A stretch of 64,000 nt of DNA from Actinorugispora endophytica. GTDB lineage: Bacteria > Actinomycetota > Actinomycetes > Streptosporangiales > Streptosporangiaceae. The stretch is taken from positions 124,001-188,000 of the forward strand of contig NZ_SNYN01000001.1 of the NCBI RefSeq assembly GCF_004363075.1, in the 5' to 3' direction. The notes beneath the pieces were generated by a model. The model saw only the letters and a list, made by a program, of their open reading frames with translations, ran no database searches and was not told the origin of the DNA. Of the stretch, positions 1 through 8,667 are shown in pieces. The position numbers and the translations under genes are program-made. How positions within the stretch are numbered: position 1 is the stretch's first letter; each line of letters opens with the position of its first letter.

Positions 1-500
1 GACCCGCTGACGACCAGCAGCAGCGCCTCGTCCACCGGTTCGTCGGCCTTGCGGAACAGGGCGACGTTGCGGTCGGTCCACTCGCGCAGCCGGGTGCGCA
101 TGGTGGCCTCGAACCCGGGAGGGCTGTCGCCGCTGAAGAAGAGCCAGGTGATCTCCCGCTCCTCGATACACCCCTCCAGGTAGGCCCGGGCCGCGGTGTT
201 CATGAGCCGGTTGGGGTCGGTCTCGCCCTCGGCGCGCGCCCGCGCGACCGCCTCGCGGGTGCGGTCCTGCTGGCGCTGCTGGAAATCCTCGTACAGGGCG
301 ATGAAGAGGTCGGCCTTGCCGGTGAAGTGGTGGTAGAGGCTGCCCACGCTGGCTCCGGCGTGGGCGACGACCTGGCTGACCCCGGCCCTGTCGAAGCCGA
401 CCGTGCGGAACACGTGCGACGCGGCCTCCAGCAGCGCGCTGCGCGTCGCCGCGCCCCGCGGCGACACCCGCACCGGCTTTTCCAGCTTCTCCACAGTCAA
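1..500 (-). CDS. TetR-family transcriptional regulator (C-terminus cut by window edge)
   Basis: Reading the minus strand from about 500 gives an open frame running off the left edge, so only the N-terminal part (about 166 residues) is seen. The first 60 residues form a TetR helix-turn-helix: ATRSALLEAASHVFRTVGFD, then GVSQVVAHAGASVGSLYHHF and KADLFIALYEDF, the usual SLYHHF(x)KxxLF signature of the recognition helix. The ligand-binding half begins around residue 75 and is incomplete. I chose the TTG at 500 because GAGGA lies 8 nt upstream; a GTG two codons later at 494 is possible. It diverges from glpX across about 150 bp, so it may act on that interval or on its own promoter. The ligand cannot be inferred. 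Family assignment is secure; regulatory target is inference. Confidence 0.85.
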   Translation of the reverse strand, partial: MTVEKLEKPVRVSPRGAATRSALLEAASHVFRTVGFDRAGVSQVVAHAGASVGSLYHHFTGKADLFIALYEDFQQRQQDRTREAVARARAEGETDPNRLMNTAARAYLEGCIEEREITWLFFSGDSPPGFEATMRTRLREWTDRNVALFRKADEPVDEALLLVVSG

Positions 501-652
501 CCCAATCGTCCTCAATCGCGCGTGAAGGGCTCGCCTAGGGTTGAAAGCGTACGCCAGCGGGTTCCGGACAACCCAGTGACCGGTGAAGCTGAGAGGATCA
601 GTGAATCCCTCACATTGATCGGACACCCGAGCCGAATCCGAAAGGGCCCATC

Positions 653-1678
653 ATGACCACTGCGAACGCTCCCGTCCCGATCCCCGACGACGCCCCGGAC
701 CGCAACCTCGCCCTGGAGCTGGTGCGGGTCACCGAGGCCGCCGCGCTGGCCGCCGCGCGCTGGGTGGGCCGCGGTGACAAGAACGGGGCGGACGGCGCCG
801 CGGTGCGTGGGATGCGTCACCTCATCAGCACCGTGTCCATGGACGGCACGGTCGTCATCGGCGAGGGCGAGAAGGACAACGCGCCCATGCTGTACAACGG
901 CGAGCGGGTGGGCGACGGCTCCGGCCCCGAGTGCGACGTCGCCGTGGACCCCGTCGACGGCACCCGCCTGACCGCGATGGGGATGCCCAACGCGGTGGCG
1001 GTGATCGCGGTGAGCCCGCGCGGCTCGATGTTCGACCCGTCCGCCGTGTTCTACATGGAGAAGCTCGTCACCGGTCCGGCGGCGGCGGGCGCGGTGGACA
1101 TCAACGCCCCCGTCGCCGACAACATCCGCGCGGTGGCCGCGGCCAAGGGCGGCGGTCCGCAGGACGTCACGGTCGTCATCCTGGACCGGCCCCGGCACGA
1201 GCGGCTCGTCCACGAGGTGCGCGAGACCGGCGCCCGGATCAAGTTCATCATGGACGGCGACGTGGCGGGCGCGATCATGGCGGCGCGCGCCGGGACCGGC
1301 GTGGACCTGCTGCTGGGCGTCGGCGGCACCCCCGAGGGCATCATCACCGCGTGCGCCATCAAGTGCCTGGGCGGCGTGATCCAAGGCCGGTTGTGGCCAA
1401 CCGGCGACGACGAGCGGCGCAAGGCCGAGGCCGCCGGGCACGACCTGTCCAGGGTGCTGACCACCGACGACCTCGTCTCCTCGGAGGACGTCTTCTTCGC
1501 GGCGACGGGCATCACCGACGGCGAGCTGATCAACGGCGTGCGCTACGCCGACGGCGGCGCCACCACGGACTCCCTGGTCATGCGGGGACGCAGCGGGACC
1601 ATCCGCCGGGTGGCGAGCGAGCACCGGTTGAGCAAACTCGCCACGTACAGCGGCGTCGACTTCAAGAACGCCAACTGA
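653..1678 (+). CDS. glpX: Fructose-1,6-bisphosphatase, class II (GlpX)
   Basis: This 341-residue cytosolic enzyme hydrolyses fructose 1,6-bisphosphate to fructose 6-phosphate, the committed step of gluconeogenesis. The class II metal and substrate motifs are present: GEGEKD near residues 73-78 and DPVDGT near 97-102, followed by the conserved glycine-rich segment [19 protein letters not shown]. Length matches the family (about 320-345). Class II is the main FBPase of actinobacteria. The ATG start has an AAAGGG ribosome binding site about 6 nt upstream. It sits divergent to a TetR regulator and a few kilobases from fumC; in mycobacteria glpX and fum are also neighbours. Identification is near certain. 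Confidence 0.97.
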   Translation: MTTANAPVPIPDDAPDRNLALELVRVTEAAALAAARWVGRGDKNGADGAAVRGMRHLISTVSMDGTVVIGEGEKDNAPMLYNGERVGDGSGPECDVAVDPVDGTRLTAMGMPNAVAVIAVSPRGSMFDPSAVFYMEKLVTGPAAAGAVDINAPVADNIRAVAAAKGGGPQDVTVVILDRPRHERLVHEVRETGARIKFIMDGDVAGAIMAARAGTGVDLLLGVGGTPEGIITACAIKCLGGVIQGRLWPTGDDERRKAEAAGHDLSRVLTTDDLVSSEDVFFAATGITDGELINGVRYADGGATTDSLVMRGRSGTIRRVASEHRLSKLATYSGVDFKNAN

Positions 1679-1827
1679 CGCCCCGCGTCGGCACGGGTCC
1701 CGCCTCGGCGGGGCCCGGTCACTTTTCGGGAACGAAGACGGGCCCCGGGGAACCCGGAAGCTGCGGATTCGGTCGAATCCGCATTGATAGCGTCTAAAGG
1801 AACTCCCCCCGCACGCCCGGAGGATCG

Positions 1828-3402
1828 ATGTCCTACCCCGACCAGCCGAACCAGCCGCCCCAGTGGGGGCAGCCGCCCTCGCAGGGGCAGCCCGTGTACG
1901 GGTACCCGCCCCAGGGGCCTCCAGGCACCCCGTACCCGCCGCAGCCGGCGCAGGCCGGGCCGCCACCGCGCAGGAGCCGGGTCTGGATGATCCCCGTCGC
2001 CGTCGTCGCGGCGCTGGCCCTGATGGCGACGATGGTGTGGGCGTCGACCTCCGTGGTCGACCGGCTGTTCGGCGGTCCGCAGCCCGAGACGGTGCTTCCG
2101 GGCTCCGCGCTGGTGTTCGCCAAGGTCGACCTCAAGCCCACGGGCGGGCAGTGGGCCTCCTACACGCAGTTCTACGACCGGCTCCCCGACACCGTCAAGG
2201 ACGAGCTCGGCGGCGAGGAGGAGGACTTCGCCAAGACCCTGGTGGAGGAGGAGTTCGACTACCTGGACTACGAGACCGACGTGGAGCCGTGGCTCGGCCA
2301 GCGCTTCGGTGTCGCGGCGTGGGAGAGCACCGACGGCGAGCCCGCCTTCGCGATCGCCATCGCGGCCGAGGACGAGGACCGGGCCGCCGAGACCCTGGCC
2401 CGGGCGCAGTCCCAGGAGGAGGAGCTCTACTACGTCGTCGAGGACGGGTTCGCGGTGATCACCGACACCCAGGCCTCGCTCAACGACCTGGACTCCCAGG
2501 TGGCCCGGTACGGGACGCTGGACAAGAACGAGACCTTCGCCGCCGACATCGACGAGATCGGCTCCGGGATCGCCAACATGTGGATGGACGTCGGCGCGTT
2601 CGCGCAGTCGTCGATGGCCTCCTCCAGCGGTGAGTTCGGCAGCGACTTCGACGACATCGAGGGAGTGGGCGAGGTCACCGGACGGGTCGCCGCGGTCCTG
2701 CGGGTGGAGAGCGAGTACCTGGAGTTCCGGGCCGACAGCTACGACATGAGCGTCGACGGCGTCACCACGTTCGCCGAGGACGTCCCCGAGGGGGGCATCT
2801 CCGCGCTGGGCGACCTCCCGGACAACTCCGTCATCGCCGTCGGCGGCGACGGGCTGGACGGCGTCGCCCAGTCGCTGTGGGACGCCAACCGCGAGAGCAT
2901 CGAGGGCGCGCCCGACTACGCGGACTTCGACGGGGTGATGCGGGAGATGGGCGTCACCCTGCCGCGCGACTTCCACAAGCTGATCGGGACCAGGACCGCG
3001 GTCGGGTTCACCGACTTCGAGAGCCTCGACTTCTTCGGCACCGGCGACGTGTCCTTCGAACTCCGGTTGGACGGCGCCGACCAGGCCCTGTGGTCCGACT
3101 TCTCGAACGAGATGGGCGCCGACGGCTACGGCGGCGGTCCGGCCGTCACCACCGACGGCGACACCACGGTGCTCTCCATGGGCACCGCCGGGACGGGCCT
3201 GCTCGGCGACGACGCCGTGTTCCAGCAGACCATGAGCGGGCTGGAGAGCTCGCACCTGGGCTTCTACATGGACCTGCGGTTCGCCGCCGAGGAGGGCGGG
3301 GAGGCGTACCCCGAGCAGTGGGGCGGCCTGGGCGGCGCCATCGAGTTCAGCGAGAACGGCGGCTCCTCGACCGTCCTGCGCTGGGTGCCCAACCCCAGCT
3401 AG
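1828..3402 (+). CDS. DUF3352 domain membrane-anchored protein
   Basis: A 524-residue protein of unknown function. Residues 1-48 are Pro/Gln/Gly/Tyr-rich and disordered, residues 52-72 form one transmembrane helix (WMIPVAVVAALALMATMVW), and the remaining 450 residues would lie outside the membrane. The extracellular part opens with VLPGSALVFAKVDLKP, the typical beginning of DUF3352 proteins, which describe the protein as summing per-residue substrate quantities but have no known enzymatic activity. No catalytic motif is visible. The start is supported by CGGAGGATCG directly before ATG. It stands alone between glpX and a convergent ABC operon, with a strong hairpin after the stop. Common in actinobacteria. 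Confidence 0.8.
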   Translation: MSYPDQPNQPPQWGQPPSQGQPVYGYPPQGPPGTPYPPQPAQAGPPPRRSRVWMIPVAVVAALALMATMVWASTSVVDRLFGGPQPETVLPGSALVFAKVDLKPTGGQWASYTQFYDRLPDTVKDELGGEEEDFAKTLVEEEFDYLDYETDVEPWLGQRFGVAAWESTDGEPAFAIAIAAEDEDRAAETLARAQSQEEELYYVVEDGFAVITDTQASLNDLDSQVARYGTLDKNETFAADIDEIGSGIANMWMDVGAFAQSSMASSSGEFGSDFDDIEGVGEVTGRVAAVLRVESEYLEFRADSYDMSVDGVTTFAEDVPEGGISALGDLPDNSVIAVGGDGLDGVAQSLWDANRESIEGAPDYADFDGVMREMGVTLPRDFHKLIGTRTAVGFTDFESLDFFGTGDVSFELRLDGADQALWSDFSNEMGADGYGGGPAVTTDGDTTVLSMGTAGTGLLGDDAVFQQTMSGLESSHLGFYMDLRFAAEEGGEAYPEQWGGLGGAIEFSENGGSSTVLRWVPNPS

Positions 3403-3416
3403 GCGGTGTCGGACCA

Positions 3417-3451
3417 CCGATGGGCGGACCCCCCGGGGGTCCGCCCATCGG
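3417..3451. terminator. GC-rich hairpin between convergent genes
   Basis: Perfect 17-bp inverted repeat (arms 3417-3433 and 3435-3451, sequence CCGATGGGCGGACCCCC and its complement) just after the DUF3352 stop at 3402 and before the convergent ABC permease stop at 3485. No U-tract, as usual in actinobacteria. It probably terminates both genes. Confidence 0.7.
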
Positions 3452-3484
3452 CGTTCTCCGGCGGCCGCCGGAAGGACCACCGCG

Positions 3485-4309
3485 TCAGTCGATCAGGCGC
3501 CGCCGCATCTGGAGGACCGCCAGGAACCACACGACGGCGGTGAACAGCGCGATCGCGGCGAAGTGCCCGAGGGCCGGGAGCAGCCCGATCCCGAAGGCCA
3601 GCCCCCGCACCAGCTCCACGCAGTGGTAGAGCGGGTTTGCCGCGGCCGCCGTCTGCGCCCAGGACGGCAGCTGCTCGATCGGGAAGAAGGTCCCCGCGAC
3701 CAGGAACAGCGGGGTGATGATCCCGGAGATGATGTAGTCCATCATCCGGATCGACGGGATCAGCGCCGAGAGCAGGATGCCCAGCAGGGCGAACCCGAAC
3801 CCGGTGACCAGGCCGATGAACGGCACGAGCAGCATCGCCGGAACGGGCTGCAACCCGAAGGCGAACGCCACCAGGAGCGGCGCGCAGCCGTAGACCCCGG
3901 ACTTCAGCGCGATCCAGAGCGCCTCGGCGGTGACCAGTTCCCGCACGTCGACCGGTGCGGCCAGCATGCCCTCGTAGGAGTGCTGGAACTCGCGCCGCAC
4001 GAACGTGTTGATCAGTCCGGGGAACATGGACGAGAACAGCACCGACATCGCGACGATGCCGGTGCCCAGGAACTCGATGTAGCTGTAGCCGCCGATGCCG
4101 CCGATCAGCGCCCCCATGCCCAGCCCGAAGGCGAGCAGGTACAGGACCGGTTCGACGACCGCGGAGAAGGTGATGGGCGCCCAGGTCCGCCGGTACAGCG
4201 CCCACTCCCGGGCCAGCACACCGGTGATCGGGGCGAGTTCGAAGCGTCCGGGGCGGGCGTACCGGTCGGACCTCCGGGCCGTCGCCACGTTCTCACTCAT
4301 CGTCGTCAT
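3485..4309 (-). CDS. ABC-2 type exporter permease (NodJ/DrrB-like)
   Basis: A 274-residue integral membrane protein, the permease half of a drug/polysaccharide-type exporter. Sequence shows an N-terminal cytoplasmic stretch (about 40 residues) followed by six hydrophobic segments, including VLYLLAFGLGMGALIGGIGG and the ABC-2 consensus region FLVAGTFFPIEQLPSW near residue 205. The start ATG at 4309 overlaps the ATPase stop by four bases (ATGA), so the two genes are translationally coupled and form one transporter. An extended frame runs further upstream but overlaps the ATPase and is not coding. Related to DrrB and NodJ; the substrate is unknown. Confidence 0.9.
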   Translation of the reverse strand: MTTMSENVATARRSDRYARPGRFELAPITGVLAREWALYRRTWAPITFSAVVEPVLYLLAFGLGMGALIGGIGGYSYIEFLGTGIVAMSVLFSSMFPGLINTFVRREFQHSYEGMLAAPVDVRELVTAEALWIALKSGVYGCAPLLVAFAFGLQPVPAMLLVPFIGLVTGFGFALLGILLSALIPSIRMMDYIISGIITPLFLVAGTFFPIEQLPSWAQTAAAANPLYHCVELVRGLAFGIGLLPALGHFAAIALFTAVVWFLAVLQMRRRLID

Positions 4310-5265
4310 TCGACCTTCTCCCCCGTCAGCGTCACGAAGACGTCCTCCAGATTGCCGGCCCGGCGCGTCCCCGTGCCGAGCCGGTCGCGCAGCGAGTCGG
4401 GGAGCTCCTCGGCGCGCAGCACCGACAGCGCCGAGCCGGTGCGCCGCGTGGTGAACCCCTCGGCGTGCACGGTCCTCTCCAGCTCCTCGATCCCGTCGGG
4501 GCCCGCCGCGTACTCCTCGACCGTCTTTCCGGCGAACTCGGCGATCAGGTCGGCCGGGGCCCCGCGGTTGACGATTCGTCCCTTGGCCATGAGCGCCACC
4601 TCGTCGGAGAGCCGTTCCGCCTCCTCGATGTAGTGCGTGGACATCAGGACCGTGACTCCGTCGGCGCGCAGCGCGGTGATCAGGCCCCACAGTTCCTGGC
4701 GCACCTGCGGGTCCAGGCCGACGGTCGGCTCGTCCAGCAGCACCACCTGGGGGCGGTGCACCAGGCCGCGGGCGATGAGCAGGCGGCGGCGCATGCCCCC
4801 GGACAGCTTTCCGGTGAAGGCGGTGCGGCGGTCCCTGAGGTGCGCGAGGTCCAGGGCCCGCTCCACGGCGGCGGCGCGCTCCCCGCGCGGCACCCGGTAC
4901 AGGTGGGTGAAGACCCGCAGGTTCTCCTCGACGGTGAGCTCCTCGTCGAGGTTGTCGTGCTGGGGGACCACGCCCATGAGGGAGCGCGCCCACTTGGACT
5001 CCTGCGGGATGCGGTGGCCCAGGATGCTGATCTGCCCGGAGTCGGCGCGGCTCTGGGCGGTGAGCATGCGCATGGTGGTCGACTTCCCCGCGCCGTTGGG
5101 GCCGAGCAGACCGAGCACGATCCCCTCGGGGACGTCGAGGTCGAGTCCGTCCACCGCGGTCAGGGAACCGAAGCGCTTGACCACTCCACGCAGGGAGATC
5201 GCGGGCGGGGACTGGCTCCGCGACGGCTCTGATGTCGACTGGTTCAGCCGTGGCGACGAAGTCAT
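4306..5265 (-). CDS. ABC exporter ATP-binding protein (DrrA/NodI-like)
   Basis: A 319-residue ATPase that powers the adjacent permease. All nucleotide-binding motifs are visible: Walker A GPNGAGKST, the Q-loop region VVPQHDN, signature LSGGMRRR, Walker B VVLLDEPT, D-loop VGLDP and the H-loop STHY. The C-terminal tail ends LEDVFVTLTGEKVE, characteristic of the DrrA/NodI/CcmA exporter group. ATG 5265 is preceded by GGTGGGG; a GTG three codons upstream at 5274 is an alternative. First gene of a two-gene operon (ATPase then permease). It diverges from the DUF1707 gene, with a perfect palindrome between them. Substrate unknown; antibiotic or lipid export is plausible only by family. Confidence 0.92.
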   Translation of the reverse strand: MTSSPRLNQSTSEPSRSQSPPAISLRGVVKRFGSLTAVDGLDLDVPEGIVLGLLGPNGAGKSTTMRMLTAQSRADSGQISILGHRIPQESKWARSLMGVVPQHDNLDEELTVEENLRVFTHLYRVPRGERAAAVERALDLAHLRDRRTAFTGKLSGGMRRRLLIARGLVHRPQVVLLDEPTVGLDPQVRQELWGLITALRADGVTVLMSTHYIEEAERLSDEVALMAKGRIVNRGAPADLIAEFAGKTVEEYAAGPDGIEELERTVHAEGFTTRRTGSALSVLRAEELPDSLRDRLGTGTRRAGNLEDVFVTLTGEKVE

Positions 5266-5360
5266 GGACCCCACCGTAGACGCGGGGTCCGGCAGTTTTC
5301 CAGCGGTTTTACGGCGGGCCGGGCACCAGGGCGGGACACCGCCGGGTTCTGCGTCGAATC

Positions 5361-5430
5361 CTTCGATGATCTCGACGCCGGCGTTCTACACAACGGACAT
5401 CGTGGAACGCCGGCGTCGAGATCATCGAAG
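5361..5430. repeat. Intergenic palindrome, family A copy 1
   Basis: Perfect 26-bp inverted repeat (5361-5386 and 5405-5430) around an 18-nt loop. It carries the core GACGCCGGCGTTCTACA followed by AACGGACA in arm plus loop, which reappears at 58774-58839. It lies between divergent genes, so termination is not its obvious role. Member of the window-wide palindrome set ending in GATC-N-Y-G. Confidence 0.9.
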
Positions 5431-5501
5431 GCGGCGGGGCGGCCGCGGTCCCGAAGGCTCGGCCCTACTGTCCGCCCCCGGCAAGAAGTACCTTTGGTCG
5501 T

Positions 5502-6098
5502 GTGAACGAGCGAGTACCACCCGCCCGGCTGCGCGCCTCGGACGCGGACCGCGAGCGTGTGCTCAGGGCGCTGCGCGAGGCGGCCGAGGACGGCCGCCTG
5601 GACCTGGAGGAGTTCAGCGAGCGAAGCGACCGGGTGCACGAGGCGCGCACGCTCGGCGAACTGCCGGAGGTCACCAGGGACCTGCTGCCGCCCGAGCGGC
5701 AGCCGCTGCGCCTGGACACCGCGCCCGTCTCCGCGCTGTTCCGCAACGACGGGCGCGCCGGGCGGTGGGTGGTGCACGGCGATCAGGTCGTGTACGCGCT
5801 CTTCGGGTCGGCCGAGGTCGACCTGTGCGACGCGTTGCTGACGCGCAACACGGTGCGGATGACCGCGTCGGCCCTTTTCGGCCGGATCGAGATCCGGGTG
5901 CCCGAGGGGATGGAGGTCCGGGTGCGCGGCTGGTCCTTCCTGGGCCTGCGCACGACCTCGACCCGCCCCTCCCCCGTTCCCGACGCACCGGTCCTGGAGA
6001 TCGAGGGGTTCTCCCTGTTCGGCTCCCTGCGCGTCAGCGCCCCCAGACGCCGGCGCCGCTGGCTCCGCCGCTCCCCGAAACCGCGGGAGCTCGGCTAG
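5502..6098 (+). CDS. DUF1707 domain protein with LiaF-like C-terminal domain
   Basis: A 198-residue soluble protein. Residues 8-62 match DUF1707: RASDADRERVLRALREAAED, then LEEFSERSDRVHEARTLGEL, a short helical domain found at the N-terminus of many actinobacterial proteins. The second half (about 80-165) contains the pattern LFGRIEIRVPEGMEVRVRGW, resembling the C-terminal beta-helical domain of LiaF/YvqF-type cell-envelope stress proteins. No transmembrane segment is evident. Start is GTG at 5502 with only a weak ribosome binding site. Single gene, followed by a palindrome and a convergent membrane protein gene. Function unknown; an envelope-sensing role is only suggested by the LiaF-like part. 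Confidence 0.8.
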   Translation: MNERVPPARLRASDADRERVLRALREAAEDGRLDLEEFSERSDRVHEARTLGELPEVTRDLLPPERQPLRLDTAPVSALFRNDGRAGRWVVHGDQVVYALFGSAEVDLCDALLTRNTVRMTASALFGRIEIRVPEGMEVRVRGWSFLGLRTTSTRPSPVPDAPVLEIEGFSLFGSLRVSAPRRRRRWLRRSPKPRELG

Positions 6099-6118
6099 TG
6101 TCCCGGGTCCGTTCTTCT

Positions 6119-6182
6119 CGCCGATCTTGACGTTTTCGGGGTCTCAACCGGCTCCGAGACCCCGGAAAGGTCAAGATCGGCG
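6119..6182. repeat. Intergenic palindrome, family B copy 1
   Basis: Inverted repeat with 27-nt arms (6119-6145 and 6156-6182) and two mismatches, loop of 10 nt. Arm contains GATCTTGAC and CGGGGTCTC, shared with the elements at 36615-36686 and 44258-44321. It lies between convergent stops (6098 and 6200), so it may also terminate transcription in both directions. Confidence 0.88.
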
Positions 6183-6199
6183 GAGAGAGCACATCGTTG

Positions 6200-7360
6200 T
6201 CAGACCAGTTCCCAGCCGTAGAGCACGCCCCCCGCCGGGACCGCTCCGACCAGGAGGAGGGTCCCCGCGAGTGCGACGGCCGCCAGGACGGTCCCCGCGA
6301 TCGCGAGCCCGGCGGGGTGGCCGAGGTTCATGGTCTGCCCGATGCCCATGGAGCGCTTGGGGACCCACAGGGCGGGGTCCTCGCGGTTGACGTAGACCGT
6401 CCCCGCCAGGCGCCAGAAGCGGTCGTCGTCGCGCTGGACGTAACCGGTGGCCTCGTCGGCGGGCACTCCGCTCCGCAGCCGCCAGCCGCTCTGGCCGGCG
6501 GCCAGGAGGACTCCGAGGAGGCCCAGCGCTCCGAGGACTCCGGGGGCCAGCACGAGGCCGGCCAGCACGCCGTCGGTCATCGTCCCCGTCCACACCAGCG
6601 CCGCGAGGCCCGCGAGCGACGTGTTCAGGGCGAGGACCGCGGCCGCCAGACAGCGGGCGGAGATCCGCAGGTAGCGACGGTACTGCTCCGAGGACCGGTG
6701 CGGGGCCGCGGCGTCGATGTCGGCGCGCGAGCGCAGGAGCAGCCGGAGCAGTCCCGGGAGTCCCACGCTCAGCAGCGCCTGCGCGAAGACCATGGGAAAC
6801 GCTGTCCACACCGACGTCGCGGCGGTCTCGATCCGCGTCTCCCCGGCGGTGTGGCGCACGGCGACGACCAGCTCGGGCGGCAGCTCCGGGTACAGCACGG
6901 CCCCCGCGACCGCGGTTCCGGCGGCGACCAGCGCCGACGGCAGTATCCACGGCCACGGCAGCCGGACCGGATCGGTGCGCAGCCCGATGTCCGAGGCGAC
7001 GGCCTGGCGCTTGCCCTCGTACCACCGGCCCCGCTCCTTGGCGGCGCGCAGCGCCCGGAAGGCGCGCACGTGCAGGGCGGTGTGGCCGACGGCGAGCAGG
7101 ACCGAGGCCGGCACCAGGGCGATGTCCGGCGACAGCACCAGGGACAGCAGCACCACGGCGGCCAGAACCCCCGCGCCGAGCACCAGGACCGCCCTGCGGT
7201 ACCCGTCCGCGACGTGCGCGACGGCGGGGTCGCCCGCGCGGTCCGGTGGGATCCGGACCCCGAACGGGACGGTCGGCCGCCCCAGGGCCGGCGCGGACCA
7301 CGCCGCGGCGGTGACGGTGGCCACCAGCAGTGTCGAGGCGAGCACCCAGACGTAGTTCAC
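6200..7360 (-). CDS. DUF1648/DUF5808 domain integral membrane protein
   Basis: A 386-residue polytopic membrane protein. About nine hydrophobic segments are seen, beginning VWVLASTLLVATVTAAAW. The N-terminal part has the DUF1648 pattern (VPFGVRIP near residue 30), and near residue 310 is DRFWRLAGTVYVNREDP followed by WVPKR and TMNLGHPAG, which is the DUF5808 consensus. Its GTG start at 7360 overlaps the GntR stop by four bases (GTGA), so it is the last gene of the operon ATPase-permease-GntR-DUF1648. In Gram-positives this arrangement occurs with YtrA-type regulators, where the membrane protein is thought to assist envelope-stress transport. Exact role unknown. Confidence 0.85.
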   Translation of the reverse strand: MNYVWVLASTLLVATVTAAAWSAPALGRPTVPFGVRIPPDRAGDPAVAHVADGYRRAVLVLGAGVLAAVVLLSLVLSPDIALVPASVLLAVGHTALHVRAFRALRAAKERGRWYEGKRQAVASDIGLRTDPVRLPWPWILPSALVAAGTAVAGAVLYPELPPELVVAVRHTAGETRIETAATSVWTAFPMVFAQALLSVGLPGLLRLLLRSRADIDAAAPHRSSEQYRRYLRISARCLAAAVLALNTSLAGLAALVWTGTMTDGVLAGLVLAPGVLGALGLLGVLLAAGQSGWRLRSGVPADEATGYVQRDDDRFWRLAGTVYVNREDPALWVPKRSMGIGQTMNLGHPAGLAIAGTVLAAVALAGTLLLVGAVPAGGVLYGWELV

Positions 7361-7761
7361 GGCTTCTCTCCTTGTTCTGTTCCCTGGAACGTTGTCAGAC
7401 GGTCCCGGCAGAGCCCGACGACCTCCTCCGCGGTGACCCCGTGCGCCACCGCCTCGGCGAGCAGGGTGCCCAGCCGCGCCTCCCAGTCGGGGAGGAACGC
7501 CGTCCCGGGCGGCCCGGAGCGGGGGTCACGCTGGATGACCGCTCCCGTCTTGCGGTTCAGCCGCAGGAGCCCCTCGCGCCGCAGCAGGTCGTAGGCCTTG
7601 TTCACGGTGTGGAAGTTGATCCCCAGATCCGCGCCGAGCTGGCGCGTCGCGGGGAGGGTGCTGCCCTCCCGCAGCTCGCCCGAGGCGATGGCCTCCACCA
7701 CCCGGTCCCGCAGCTGCTGGTAGATCGGTACCTCGCTGTCGAGGTCGATGCTGAGGATCAC
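7357..7761 (-). CDS. GntR-family regulator, YtrA subfamily
   Basis: A 134-residue repressor with a winged helix (residues 10-78): VPIYQQLRDRVVEAIASGEL, GSTLPATRQLGADLGINFHT and VNKAYDLLRREGLL are the classical GntR motifs. The C-terminal region is only about 50 residues, the short tail that defines the YtrA subfamily, whose members control linked ABC transporters. Start GTG 7761 has GAGGGG six bases upstream. It lies 108 bp after the permease gene and overlaps the next gene, so it is in the operon it most likely regulates. Effector unknown; in Bacillus YtrA relatives respond to cell-wall antibiotics. Confidence 0.92.
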   Translation of the reverse strand: MILSIDLDSEVPIYQQLRDRVVEAIASGELREGSTLPATRQLGADLGINFHTVNKAYDLLRREGLLRLNRKTGAVIQRDPRSGPPGTAFLPDWEARLGTLLAEAVAHGVTAEEVVGLCRDRLTTFQGTEQGEKP

Positions 7762-7869
7762 CCGGTACCCCTCGTCGTGTCTCTCGAGTCGTTTCCGGCT
7801 CGCGGCCGCCGAGACGATTGTCGCGAACCATCCCGCCGGTCCCGTCCCGGACGGCCGCGGGCCGCCCGG

Positions 7870-8667
7870 TCACACCACGTCCCGCCGCACGGGCAGCACC
7901 ACCGCGACCGCGACGGCCGCCAGGGCGTAGCCCGCGAGCACCGCGGCTCCCGCTCCCGGCGAGAGCAGGTCCGGCATCGCCAGGCCCGTCTCGCTTCCGG
8001 CCTGCTCCGCGAGCAGCGTGAAGTTGGTCAGGGCCGCGGTGGCCCCTCCGGGCAGATAGGGGTAGACGGTGTTCACCCCGGGAACGACCAGCAGGACCTG
8101 GTCGAGGAAGTACAGGGCCCCGCCCAGGACCGCGATCGCGGTGAGCTGGTGGCGCACCAGCGCTCCGACGCCCACTCCGATCATGGTGTAGACGGTCATC
8201 GCCATGACGACCCGCAACAGCATCCCGGCGATCTCCGGCGCTCCGGCCCCCAGGGGAACGTCGAGGACGAGCGCGGACCCGGCCAGCGACGCCGCGACCA
8301 TGGCGGCGGCGACCACCCCGTACCCCGCGCCGATGACGGCGTAGGCGACGACCTTGGCCACGACCACCGGAGAGCGCCGGGGGACGGCCAGGAACGCGGG
8401 GGTGATCGTCTGATGCTGGTACTCCGACGTCATCCCGACCACCCCGACCAGGGCCGGGACGGCGGCCAGGAGGGCCGTCACGCCGACGGCGGCCCGGACC
8501 CCCTGGTCCGTGTCGATCCCGGGCAGCGGGGGGTCGCTGTAGGGGGCGGCCAGTCCCATCACGGCGACCGCGCCCGCGGCCACGACCGCGAGCAGCAGCG
8601 CCGTCCAGAACCAGGCGCGGGTGCTGAAGAACTTCTCGATCTCCACGACCACGAGTCTCGGCGTCAT
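7870..8667 (-). CDS. ABC-2 family transporter permease
   Basis: A 265-residue membrane protein with six predicted helices: FWTALLLAVVAAGAVAVMG, VGVTALLAAVPALVGVVG, then two in the middle, ALYFLDQVLLVVPGV and a final helix before a short basic tail (VRRDVV). The motif TSEYQHQTITPAFLAVPRR around residue 80 is the conserved cytoplasmic loop of BcrB/ABC-2 permeases, thought to couple to the ATPase. Its ATG overlaps the ATPase stop by four bases. It makes the transport channel of the YtrA-controlled system; substrate unknown. Confidence 0.9.
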   Translation of the reverse strand: MTPRLVVVEIEKFFSTRAWFWTALLLAVVAAGAVAVMGLAAPYSDPPLPGIDTDQGVRAAVGVTALLAAVPALVGVVGMTSEYQHQTITPAFLAVPRRSPVVVAKVVAYAVIGAGYGVVAAAMVAASLAGSALVLDVPLGAGAPEIAGMLLRVVMAMTVYTMIGVGVGALVRHQLTAIAVLGGALYFLDQVLLVVPGVNTVYPYLPGGATAALTNFTLLAEQAGSETGLAMPDLLSPGAGAAVLAGYALAAVAVAVVLPVRRDVV